A stretch of 15,659 bases of DNA, from positions 1 through 15,659 of the forward strand of contig CAYHDY010000021.1 in assembly GCA_964355525.1 (NCBI GenBank). Direction: 5' to 3'. The stretch comes from XYB2-FULL-45-11 sp964355525. Its GTDB lineage: Bacteria; Patescibacteriota; Patescibacteriia; UBA9934; GWF2-40-263. This document shows, piece after piece, positions 6,393 through 13,784 of this stretch; positions within the stretch are counted from its first letter, which is position 1, and each line of letters opens with the position of its first letter. Both the position numbers and the translations under genes were made by a program. The notes under the pieces were generated by a model, which worked only from the letters and a program-made list of their open reading frames with translations, did no database searches and was not told the origin of the DNA.

Positions 6393-7526
6393 TTAGACAA
6401 TGACACGTGGAAGTAAAGGGTTGATACGTGAAAGAACTTCATACGGAATCGTGGATATTTTTGCTGCGATAAGATCCGCTGTCATGCGATGTCTTGCGTC
6501 TTGACCAAGCAGAATGACTTCCTGATTTTTAACAACACTAGGAACATCGGAGACATCGATGATGGTCATATTCATGCAAATACGTCCAAGAACCTTACAA
6601 CGATAGCCACCGACGAGAACTTCTCCTTTTGAAGACAGTCGTCGATCATATCCATCCCAATATCCAACGGGAAGCACAGCAATGCGACTTCTTTTTGTCA
6701 ACGTTTCGGTAAGTCCATATCCAATCGGTGTTCCAGCTGGAAGTGATTTTACTTGCGCAATGCGAGTTTTCCAAGAAAGAACAGGTTCGAGCACGCATGG
6801 AATGGATTGTTTCTTCATGGTCTCTTCAGTGGATGTCGAAGGCCAAATCCCGTACATACTTATTCCCGCACGAACAAGTGTTCCTTGTGTTTGCGGATAT
6901 AAAATAATTGCCGCAGAGCACGCACAATGAATATATTCCGGCGTGAATCCAAACGAAGAAACAAGTTCGCATACAGATTGAAAACGTTGGAATTGTCTTG
7001 TGGCGTATTCTGGATTCGTAGATTCTTCCACGTTTGCAAAATGTGTTGAGAGACCAACGAGTTGAATATGTTGAGAAGCTCGAATTGTATTGAGAAGATC
7101 TTGTACGTCATCCATGTTTACACCCTGACGCGATGTTCCTGTTTCGATTTTTAAATGAATACGAGCAGCATTTGCAGATTTAGAGGCGATGGATTCTGCA
7201 TCGCGCAATCCTTCAAGATCATAAAGAGTCAAATCGATTTGCTCACGGAATGCCTCTGCGAATCGTTCGGACAAGGTGTAACCGAGGACAATAATGAGTG
7301 ACGATGGAAACAGGTCACGCAATTCGAGTGCTTCATCGATTGAATCAACAGCGAATGCATCCACTCCCGCTCGTCGTGCAATGCGCGCAACTTCTTTCAT
7401 GCCGTGTCCGTACGCATTTGCTTTTACGACAGCACAAAACGTCGCTCCTGGCAGGGTAAGAGAACGAAGTGTTTGAATATTTGAGACAAGAGCTTGCTCG
7501 CGAATTTCAACCCATGTGCGGTGCAT
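6393..7526 (-). CDS. alr: alanine racemase
   Basis: PLP-dependent enzyme converting L-Ala to D-Ala for peptidoglycan stem peptides. 377 residues, normal length. N-terminal TIM barrel carries the PLP lysine in AVVKANAYGHG (K35). Others: KIETGTSRQG (126-135), the family's TGM-x-R-G-like stretch; LVRAGISMYG (217-226), with the arginine that contacts the PLP ring nitrogen (R219); the second catalytic base in PIGYGLTE (Y270); and GRICMNMTIIDV (314-325) of the C-terminal beta domain. ATG at 7526 gives the usual start (THRTWVEIR-like; here MHRTWVEI). Upstream lies the long inverted repeat (7556-7634), with no clear promoter; transcription may come from lysS through the hairpin or from an unseen start. 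Followed by ftsQ 2 nt later. Confidence 0.96.
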   Translation of the reverse strand: MHRTWVEIREQALVSNIQTLRSLTLPGATFCAVVKANAYGHGMKEVARIARRAGVDAFAVDSIDEALELRDLFPSSLIIVLGYTLSERFAEAFREQIDLTLYDLEGLRDAESIASKSANAARIHLKIETGTSRQGVNMDDVQDLLNTIRASQHIQLVGLSTHFANVEESTNPEYATRQFQRFQSVCELVSSFGFTPEYIHCACSAAIILYPQTQGTLVRAGISMYGIWPSTSTEETMKKQSIPCVLEPVLSWKTRIAQVKSLPAGTPIGYGLTETLTKRSRIAVLPVGYWDGYDRRLSSKGEVLVGGYRCKVLGRICMNMTIIDVSDVPSVVKNQEVILLGQDARHRMTADLIAAKISTIPYEVLSRINPLLPRVIV

Positions 7527-7555
7527 ACGTGAGGGTGCTTCGATGAATTTTGATC

Positions 7556-7634
7556 GCGATAATGTTTTTATGATGTCTACGGGCCGTCGGACTCTTCGCC
7601 GCCGTTCCCTACGACATCATAAAAACATTATCGC
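7556..7634. repeat. long hairpin: perfect 22-bp inverted repeat with GC-rich 35-nt centre
   Basis: The arm at 7556-7577 is the exact reverse complement of 7613-7634. The centre (7578-7612) is strikingly GC-rich and partly self-complementary: GGG/CCC, CG/CG and CGG/CCG pairs with small internal loops around ACTCTTCG. The whole 79-nt unit can fold into one long stem. The right arm contains the TAA stop of the upstream minus-strand gene (7628-7630), and the left arm ends 29 nt before the alr ATG. There is no T tract after it on the minus strand, so it is not a standard terminator. Confidence 0.9.
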
Positions 7635-8008
7635 TTCTCGAGATGATGAATCATTTCGATGGGAATGTTTCGATGATTTTCGAACATCCAGCGCTCGAGA
7701 TCGGCTTTTAATTCGAGTTGATCGTATCCGAGGACGATGAGGTTTGGTTTGAGTTCATCGAGAATGTGATAGGTTCCAAGTTCTTGATCACTGAGAACAG
7801 CTCGATAGACGGACGGATCTGATGCGATACGATTGAGTCGATCATTCTCCTTGTTTTTCGGTTCCTTCTGTTTCAATCGTCGAACATGTTCGTCTCGAGC
7901 GACAGCAACGATGAGCTCACTTCCCTTCTTTGCTGCCTCAGAAATCACAAATTGATGCCCTTCATGGAATCCGTCGAACGTTCCGAAAATAAGCACACGT
8001 TGCGTCAT
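7628..8008 (-). CDS. RibL-like nucleotidyltransferase (cytidylyltransferase-like fold)
   Basis: Small HIGH-family nucleotidyltransferase of 126 residues. Motifs: GTFDGFHEGH (9-18), the nucleotide-binding HxGH loop; VARDEHVRRLK (36-46); LKPNLIVLGYDQ (86-97). The VARD-x-x-VRR-x-K plus LGYDQ combination resembles archaeal-type FAD synthase (RibL) more than TagD/GCT1 glycerol-3-phosphate cytidylyltransferase, and the RTxGISTT motif typical of GCT/PPAT-like enzymes is absent. The true substrate (FMN, glycerol phosphate or another phosphorylated alcohol) is therefore open. ATG overlaps the lysS stop by 4 nt, so it is coupled to lysS. Its last codons and stop lie in the right arm of the inverted repeat. 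Confidence 0.85.
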   Translation of the reverse strand: MTQRVLIFGTFDGFHEGHQFVISEAAKKGSELIVAVARDEHVRRLKQKEPKNKENDRLNRIASDPSVYRAVLSDQELGTYHILDELKPNLIVLGYDQLELKADLERWMFENHRNIPIEMIHHLEKR

Positions 8009-9498
8009 ACAACATCGGTTGATTCTGGATTTTTTGGTTTGAGTGTAGGAAATAAAATGACTTCTTTCAAATTCGGAGCGTTGGTTAAGAATGCGACAAG
8101 ACGATCGATTCCAATGGCCATTCCGCTTGTCGGGGGCATTCCGTGTTCGAGTGCAGAGAGAAATTCTTCATCGAGAAACTGTGCCTCTTCACTTCCCTGT
8201 TCACGCAAATCTTCCTGCGCCATAAAACGTCGGCGTTGCTCGATTGGATCGTTTAGTTCATGGTAGTACGCATTGATAATCTCCATTCCGTGAACAACAA
8301 GCTGAACGGAAGCGGACTTTGTTGGATCTGTTGGGCTCTCCTTTGCGAGAGGCTTTAATTCAACGGGGTAATCAAAAATCCAAACAGGTTGCGTAATGTG
8401 TGCACGTGCAGTCTTTTTAAAGAGTTGATCGTAATGTTCACCGATTCCAACGGAGTTCTTAAAATCAACATCAAGACCTTTTTCCCGTACGATACGAATC
8501 AAATCTGTCTCTGTCTTATAAAGATCAATATCGATTCCACAATCTTCGAGAATCGATTCTCTAAATGTCTTACGTGGCCATGCAGATTCAAAATCAATCT
8601 CATCTTCCCCATACGGAACACGAAGCGTGTTCATGGATGATTGAATGATATGACGCATGATCTCCTCGAGAAAATTTACATAGGTGTCTTTGTCCTTCAC
8701 GAAGGCCCAGTAAAGTTCGATGGTTGTAAATTCAGGGTTGTGTGCAAAATCAATTCCTTCATTTCGAAATAATCGACCGATCTCATAAACTTTTTCAAAC
8801 CCGCCAACAATCAAGCGTTTGAGATAAAGCTCAGGCGCAATACGCAAATATAAATCCGCATCCAACGCATTGTGGTGTGTAATAAATGGTCGAGCATTTG
8901 CTCCTCCTGGAATTGGTTGGAGAATTGGAGTTTCGACTTCGAGAAAATCACGATCGTCGAGAAAATGTCTGAGTGATGAGATAAGTTTCGAACGTTTAAT
9001 GAATCGATCACGCACTTCCTGATTCATGATCAAATCCAATTCACGCTCGCGATAGCGTGCTTCCACGTCTGTAAGACCATGAAATTTTTCTGGCAGCGGT
9101 AAAAGAGATTTTGCCATGATGCGAAAGGATTTCACATCGATTGTTGGCTCGCCTTTTTTTGTATTGAAAACAACTCCGGACACTTCCACGATATCTCCAA
9201 CATCTACAAACGTGTGAAATTGTTCATACGTTTCTTCCCCGATCTGATCCCGATGAAGAGCGAGTTGCATTGTGCGTGATGCATCTTGTAATTGTACGAA
9301 TGTCAGTCCGCCGTGTTTGCGAATTAATCGAATGCGACCATCACACACAACGGAAGTTTGGTTCGCTAAAAATGATTCGAAATTATCCATGACTTCCTGA
9401 AGCATGTGCGTTCTTTTTGATCCGGACGGATACGGATCCAGTCCTTGCACTTTCATCTGTTCCAATCGTTCGCGTCGGACAATTTCTTCCTGTGTCAT
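8005..9498 (-). CDS. lysS: lysyl-tRNA synthetase, class II
   Basis: Charges tRNA-Lys. 497 residues, normal length. N-terminal OB-fold anticodon-binding domain (about 50-130, with GRIRLIRKHGGLTFVQLQD and related strands), then the class II core: motif 1 region FLEVETPILQPIPGGANARP (185-204), motif 2 YEIGRLFRNEG (238-248) with HNPEFT (253-258), and motif 3 GMAIGIDRL (459-467). ATG at 9498 follows a strong promoter at 9588-9616 and an ~80-nt leader containing a perfect palindrome. Its TGA overlaps the start of the nucleotidyltransferase gene. The class I LysRS alternative is excluded by these motifs. Confidence 0.97.
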   Translation of the reverse strand: MTQEEIVRRERLEQMKVQGLDPYPSGSKRTHMLQEVMDNFESFLANQTSVVCDGRIRLIRKHGGLTFVQLQDASRTMQLALHRDQIGEETYEQFHTFVDVGDIVEVSGVVFNTKKGEPTIDVKSFRIMAKSLLPLPEKFHGLTDVEARYRERELDLIMNQEVRDRFIKRSKLISSLRHFLDDRDFLEVETPILQPIPGGANARPFITHHNALDADLYLRIAPELYLKRLIVGGFEKVYEIGRLFRNEGIDFAHNPEFTTIELYWAFVKDKDTYVNFLEEIMRHIIQSSMNTLRVPYGEDEIDFESAWPRKTFRESILEDCGIDIDLYKTETDLIRIVREKGLDVDFKNSVGIGEHYDQLFKKTARAHITQPVWIFDYPVELKPLAKESPTDPTKSASVQLVVHGMEIINAYYHELNDPIEQRRRFMAQEDLREQGSEEAQFLDEEFLSALEHGMPPTSGMAIGIDRLVAFLTNAPNLKEVILFPTLKPKNPESTDVV

Positions 9499-9509
9499 AT
9501 GATATTTTT

Positions 9510-9527
9510 ACCCGGCAGCTGCCGGGT
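9510..9527. repeat. 18-bp perfect palindrome in the lysS leader
   Basis: ACCCGGCAGCTGCCGGGT is its own reverse complement and can form a 7-bp GC-rich stem with an AGCT loop in the lysS mRNA, 11 nt before the start codon. On the minus strand it is followed by AAAAATATC, so it is not a terminator. It may modulate lysS translation or be a protein site. Confidence 0.85.
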
Positions 9528-9587
9528 GTAGGGACTGGTCTTGTGCCCGCCCACGATTAAAACAAAAAATACAGCCTTTGTGGCCAT

Positions 9588-9616
9588 ATTTTATCGACAA
9601 TCCATCGGAATGTCAA
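9588..9616 (-). promoter_or_regulatory. sigma70-type promoter of lysS
   Basis: Minus-strand TTGACA (9616-9611), 17-nt spacer, TAAAAT (9593-9588). The -35 box begins 2 nt beyond the greA stop codon. Expected start near 9581 gives a leader of roughly 80 nt that includes the palindrome at 9510-9527. Confidence 0.85.
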
Positions 9617-9618
9617 AA

Positions 9619-10074
9619 TTATTTGATGGATAATATTTTATAGGAAACGGTTCCGGCCGGTGTGTTGATCTCAATGACTTCATCGACATTTCGACCCATG
9701 AATGCTTGTCCGATCGGTGATTCGTTGCTGATTTTTCCGGCCATAGGATCTGCTTCACTTGATCCGACCATGATGAATGTCTTTTTCGTTTCGCGAACTT
9801 CCACATCAAAGGTTGTTCCAAGATTAATGGTATTTCCACCAAGCATATCCTCGACAATAATATGATCGCTAATCATTGCCTCAAGTTGTGCGACACGAGA
9901 TTCATTGAGACCTTGTTGTTCTTTCGCTTCGTGATATTCAAAATTCTCGGAGAGATCTCCGAGTTCTGTTGCGGCACTGATTTTTTCTGCAATGCGTTTT
10001 CTGGTTTCTTTTGTACGAAGAATGAGTTCTTGTTTCAAGCCTTCGAGACCAGGGGCGGAAATATAGATAGGCAT
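9619..10074 (-). CDS. greA: transcript cleavage factor GreA
   Basis: Binds the RNA polymerase secondary channel and stimulates cleavage of backtracked RNA. 151 residues, close to the usual ~158. N-terminal antiparallel coiled coil (about 8-75) with the tip signature GDLSENFEYHEAKE (39-52), including acidic tip residues D40 and E43, equivalent to D41 and E44 of E. coli GreA; then the FKBP-like C-terminal domain (about 80-151, with SPIGQAFMG and TPAGTVSYKILSI). The acidic tip identifies an active GreA-type factor rather than an anti-Gre homologue such as Gfh1. ATG at 10074 gives the typical MPxYIS start. It has its own promoter (10129-10157) and the lysS promoter begins right after its stop. 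Confidence 0.95.
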   Translation of the reverse strand: MPIYISAPGLEGLKQELILRTKETRKRIAEKISAATELGDLSENFEYHEAKEQQGLNESRVAQLEAMISDHIIVEDMLGGNTINLGTTFDVEVRETKKTFIMVGSSEADPMAGKISNESPIGQAFMGRNVDEVIEINTPAGTVSYKILSIK

Positions 10075-10128
10075 AGGTCAGCTTTCAAAAAATGAAACCC
10101 GCGGCGCGTGCCACGAGTGGTGACTTTC

Positions 10129-10157
10129 ATCATAGGGAGATTCCATCTTTCTGTCAA
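10129..10157 (-). promoter_or_regulatory. sigma70-type promoter of greA
   Basis: Minus-strand TTGACA (10157-10152), 17-nt spacer, TATGAT (10134-10129), in the 107-nt gap after the YibE/F gene. Expected start near 10122 and a leader of about 48 nt. Confidence 0.85.
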
Positions 10158-10181
10158 GATCTGTCGATCGTAAACAAAGGA

Positions 10182-11255
10182 TTATGTCTGTTTGCGTCGA
10201 TAAACAAATGTTGCAACAAGTGTTGAAATCGGGACGCAAAGAATAAGCGCCATTGTCCCCGCGATTGTTCTTACAATTTCTTCCGTCACAATTTCCGTGT
10301 TAAGAAAACTCAGAGTATCGACAGAGTGATAAAGAAACAAAAGAAGAACAGGCATGCTTGCTCCTGCATAGACAAGAACAAGCGTGTTTATGGTTGACGC
10401 GATATGATGACGACCGATGCGCATGGAACGGAAAAAAAGTTGCTTACGAGAAAGGGACGGGTCTGTGTTTGCGAGTTCGTGTACGATTTCTGTCTGTGAA
10501 ATGCAGATGTCATCAAGAACACCAACGGCGCCTAATATCACACCGGCTAAAAAGAGTTTGACGGTTGTAAAATGCGCAGAGGCGTCTCCAATGAGCAGGA
10601 CGGCATCATCTGTTCCGGTTCCAGACAATTTGGTCCATGCCGAAAAGACATAGGCAAATAGCAGAACCAGAAGAAATCCGATAATCGTGGAGAGAAATGC
10701 AAAGAACGATTCCTTTCGAAATCCATGGGCGACATGCATGTTTACGGCGAGAATGAGAACAGACCCGATAATCGTCGTTGTAATAATATCTCCTCCGTGA
10801 AGAATCGTTGGAAACAGATATCCAAACAAAACAAGAAGTGTAATTACAAGTCCTACAAGTGAAGAAAGTCCTCGACCCCATCCGATGAGCAGTGCAAGGA
10901 TGATGAAAAGGACGGAGATCCAGAGAAGAGCGTTTGTTCGAATAACATCTTCAAAATAAACACGCGGCGGCACTCCATCAATTTTTTGAAGAGCAACACG
11001 ATCGCCCGCAACAAGTTTTATTGAAATACCGTTTGGTGACGAATCTTTTGTACGGACTTCGACGATTTCACCGGAAGATGTCTTTGCACGAAACGCATAT
11101 GAGTTCAATCCATCCTTTTCCGTAACCGAGGAAATGATTTCCGTAATCGTTCCTTTCATTTCAACAGTTGTTCTTGAAAGATCTGGTTCTTCTGCACGAG
11201 CCGACCATCCGGGAATCAGAAAGAGAAATAAAATAACAAACAAGATTTTTTTCAT
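10182..11255 (-). CDS. YibE/F-family multipass membrane protein
   Basis: 357 residues. Signal peptide (1-22, cleavage after SARA); an extracytoplasmic beta-rich stretch (about 24-105, with EMKGTITEIIS and VAGDRVALQK); then about seven hydrophobic segments (near 108-126, 131-150, 158-176, 185-206, 232-250, 288-309, 328-350). The stretch GVLDDICISQTEIVHEL (245-261), then STINTLVLVYAGASMPVLLL (287-306), is characteristic of the YibE/F-like family found in Firmicutes and candidate phyla. Its biochemical role is not established to my knowledge. It sits 50 nt downstream of mrdA after a hairpin, so it may be a partly uncoupled end of the mre operon or have its own weak promoter; none is clear. The stop is followed by the greA promoter. 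Confidence 0.85.
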   Translation of the reverse strand: MKKILFVILFLFLIPGWSARAEEPDLSRTTVEMKGTITEIISSVTEKDGLNSYAFRAKTSSGEIVEVRTKDSSPNGISIKLVAGDRVALQKIDGVPPRVYFEDVIRTNALLWISVLFIILALLIGWGRGLSSLVGLVITLLVLFGYLFPTILHGGDIITTTIIGSVLILAVNMHVAHGFRKESFFAFLSTIIGFLLVLLFAYVFSAWTKLSGTGTDDAVLLIGDASAHFTTVKLFLAGVILGAVGVLDDICISQTEIVHELANTDPSLSRKQLFFRSMRIGRHHIASTINTLVLVYAGASMPVLLLFLYHSVDTLSFLNTEIVTEEIVRTIAGTMALILCVPISTLVATFVYRRKQT

Positions 11256-11278
11256 ACCAACACTATCGTATCAAGTAT

Positions 11279-11301
11279 TTTGAGAATCGAACATTCTCAA
11301 A
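11279..11301. repeat. hairpin just after the mrdA stop
   Basis: TTTGAGAAT (11279-11287) pairs perfectly with ATTCTCAAA (11293-11301) around a 5-nt loop, 4 nt beyond the mrdA stop. No T tract follows on either strand, so it may be an RNA-stabilising or attenuating stem between mrdA and the YibE/F gene rather than a full terminator. Confidence 0.7.
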
Positions 11302-11305
11302 TGGT

Positions 11306-13249
11306 TCAATGAGTTCGATGAGTAAACCACCAACCTAAAATTTCATCCGCAAGCGGTACGGCTGCGGACGTACTCTCACCCCCTTCTTCAACAAGAACTG
11401 TGAGCGCGATGGTTGGATGATCATACGGAGCAAAACCGGTAAACCAGGAATGGTTCGGTCGGTTAACTGCCGATTGCGCGGTTCCTGTTTTTCCTGCGAC
11501 GACTACAGGGAGATCTAAAAGTCGTCGGTTGCTTCCATTTGTCACAGATTGCCGCATGCCTTCACGCACGATTCGAATCGCACTCGCATCGTATTCCTGA
11601 ATTTGAACGCGATCATCGCTCGACAGATCGATGGTCTTTCCTCCCTCGATCGCTTGTATCACATGAGGTCGAATCGTATACCCTCCGTTTGCAATTGTGG
11701 AAGTTGCAACAGCCATTTGTAAGGGGGTTGTCAAAAAATCTCCTTGTCCAATGGAAAGATGGTACGTATCTCCGACGTACCAACGTTCTCCCTTTACTTT
11801 GAGTTTCCAGTCTTTGGATGGAAGAAATCCTGTTGATTCTCCTGGAATATCAATTCCGGTTTTTGAACCGAAACCAAAAATTTGTGCATATCGAACGATG
11901 CGATCTACTCCGAGACCCGTTACGTTACTGAATCCTCCACCAATCATATAAAAAAACGTGTTGACGGATTCCGCGATCGCTTTGCGTACATCTGTTACTC
12001 CATGACCTCCCGCCTTCCAATCCGGGAAAAACCAATCCCCTACGTGGATCCCCCCGACAGAAAGAAACGAAGTGTGTTCATCAATGATATGCTCTTTTAA
12101 TGCTGCATAGGCGATAAATGGTTTAAAGATGGATCCTGACGGGTAATTTCCAGAAATCGCTCGAAAGAAAAGTGGCTGATCCGGATTCTCTGACAGCTGT
12201 TTATAACTCGTTTGATCGATTCCAGAAGCAAAAAGATTATTATCAAAAGACGGTGCGCTGACAATCGCTCGAATGATTCCTGTATTTGGATCCATGGCGA
12301 TGACAGATCCTTTTGTCGCGCCAACTTTTTTTAAAATATCCGCGAGATGAATTTCGATGAACTTTTGAAATTCAAGATCAATTCCCAAAATAAGTGTAGA
12401 GCCGGCGATCGGATCTGTTTTTGAAACAACAGAAAGTTCGTGTCCAACCGCATCCACTTCCGAAATTTGTTTTCCGGGTGTTCCTCGCAATAAATCTTCC
12501 GCTTGTTTTTCTACACCTGTTTTTCCAATAACATCGATCGGACGGTATCCTTTTTTAGAAGCATACTCAAATTCCTCAGACGTTATTTTTCCGGTGTAGC
12601 CGAGGACGTGAGAAAGAGACAATAGGGCGGATGGATAATGGCGTTGTGTTGAAGTGACTAACTCAAAACCTGGAAATTTTGCAATATCAATATCGAGACG
12701 CATGGCAGATTCAAAAGAAATTTTTTGCAAAATGGGGATTTTTTCCGATGGACGTTTGATATATTGCGTCAAAAGTAAATCAATGTCTGCTCGTTGCAGA
12801 CCGATCGTTGCACAAAGATGATTAATGACGTAATCACGTTCATTGGGATCCTTTGGCAATGAACCGATCGTCATCGTTAAGAGAAATGAGGGGATATTTT
12901 CTGCCAGTACGACACCGTTTCGATCAAGAATTTGTCCACGAGGAGGAACAATGCGGGTTGTGTGATAGCGATTTTGTTCCGCCATTGCACGGTAATAGGG
13001 ACCATTTAATACTTGAAGATACAATCCTCGCACGAGAAACAAACCTATGACGCAAAAAATAAACCACCGGCCGATGCGCCGTCGTTTATAAGAAAGAGAT
13101 GTGTGCAGGCTCTGGCCATGTCCAAAACTTTCGGCAGAAAATGCTGTATCAATTGAATCGGATGTTTTATCACGTGCTAACGTAAAATGGTCTCGTTGTT
13201 GAATCACGAAAACGGATGATGCGTCAAAATTTTTTTTTCGATGAAACAT
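11306..13249 (-). CDS. mrdA: penicillin-binding protein 2 (elongasome transpeptidase)
   Basis: Class B PBP cross-linking peptidoglycan during cell elongation; 647 residues. Layout: cytoplasmic tail (1-59), one membrane segment (about 60-82), a PBP dimerisation/pedestal domain (starting at PPRGQILDRNG, 102-112), then the transpeptidase. Active-site motifs are complete: SxxK in PSGSIFKP (S373, K376), SVN (428-430), KTGT (587-590). SIGQGDFLTTPLQMA (499-513) is a typical class B signature. The cytoplasmic tail is longer than usual for PBP2; no later ATG precedes the membrane segment. It starts 1 nt after the mreD stop, confirming an mreBCD-mrdA operon. Assignment as PBP2 rather than FtsI rests on this context and on the sequence type. 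Confidence 0.95.
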   Translation of the reverse strand: MFHRKKNFDASSVFVIQQRDHFTLARDKTSDSIDTAFSAESFGHGQSLHTSLSYKRRRIGRWFIFCVIGLFLVRGLYLQVLNGPYYRAMAEQNRYHTTRIVPPRGQILDRNGVVLAENIPSFLLTMTIGSLPKDPNERDYVINHLCATIGLQRADIDLLLTQYIKRPSEKIPILQKISFESAMRLDIDIAKFPGFELVTSTQRHYPSALLSLSHVLGYTGKITSEEFEYASKKGYRPIDVIGKTGVEKQAEDLLRGTPGKQISEVDAVGHELSVVSKTDPIAGSTLILGIDLEFQKFIEIHLADILKKVGATKGSVIAMDPNTGIIRAIVSAPSFDNNLFASGIDQTSYKQLSENPDQPLFFRAISGNYPSGSIFKPFIAYAALKEHIIDEHTSFLSVGGIHVGDWFFPDWKAGGHGVTDVRKAIAESVNTFFYMIGGGFSNVTGLGVDRIVRYAQIFGFGSKTGIDIPGESTGFLPSKDWKLKVKGERWYVGDTYHLSIGQGDFLTTPLQMAVATSTIANGGYTIRPHVIQAIEGGKTIDLSSDDRVQIQEYDASAIRIVREGMRQSVTNGSNRRLLDLPVVVAGKTGTAQSAVNRPNHSWFTGFAPYDHPTIALTVLVEEGGESTSAAVPLADEILGWWFTHRTH

Positions 13250-13250
13250 G

Positions 13251-13784
13251 TTAAAACGTTTGACGTGCGTGAGGAATCAAAAAAAGTTTTATGAGAATGA
13301 GATGAATACGCTTTGCAAAAAGAAATAAAATCATTAAAAAAATGACAAGGGTCAGATAGTGGTATTTTGCATCTTGAAGATATGCCCATGCGTTAAACGG
13401 ATTTTTTGTGACAAACGATTTTGTTATACGAAGCATCGCATCTGCGAATAAAAAACCTGTGTAACCCAACAATGAACAGGTCATAACTCCATAAAAGGAG
13501 CGATTCGAAAAAATGCGTTGTGCGCTTAGTATGGAAATGCATGCAGCAAAAAGATAAGCAAGAGTGATAAAAGGTGTTTGAGAGTGATGTAAAATATCAA
13601 GAAAAATTCCATGCAGGATCATCCAGGATGCAGCTGAAGAGATGCCATGATGCTGCAGGAGATAAACACTCACAGCAAATACAAATGGAGTGAAACGAAT
13701 AATTCCATGGAAAGATGCAAAAAAACTGGTCTCGATGACAGATAAGAGAAGAGCGATTAAAACATGTAGTAAAAGACGCATCAT
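13251..13784 (-). CDS. mreD: rod-shape determining membrane protein MreD
   Basis: 177 residues, very hydrophobic, with five to six membrane segments (near 3-24, 30-46, 52-66, 72-90, 98-118, 142-170). MreD is poorly conserved, so the call leans on size, topology and its place between mreC and mrdA; an acidic residue within hydrophobic helices (IETSFFASF at 17-25) fits the family. It links MreC to the elongasome in the membrane. The ATG at 13784 overlaps the mreC TGA by 4 nt; a second ATG follows immediately. Stop is 1 nt before mrdA. Confidence 0.88.
   Translation of the reverse strand: MMRLLLHVLIALLLSVIETSFFASFHGIIRFTPFVFAVSVYLLQHHGISSAASWMILHGIFLDILHHSQTPFITLAYLFAACISILSAQRIFSNRSFYGVMTCSLLGYTGFLFADAMLRITKSFVTKNPFNAWAYLQDAKYHYLTLVIFLMILFLFAKRIHLILIKLFLIPHARQTF

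Noticed and set aside
9510..9527. Palindrome as a terminator of greA
   Set aside because: The T-rich run lies on the wrong side for minus-strand transcription, and a lysS promoter lies upstream of the hairpin, so it is in the lysS leader.
11279..11301. Hairpin as an intrinsic terminator of mrdA
   Set aside because: Stem is good but no T tract follows on the minus strand; kept only as an inverted repeat.
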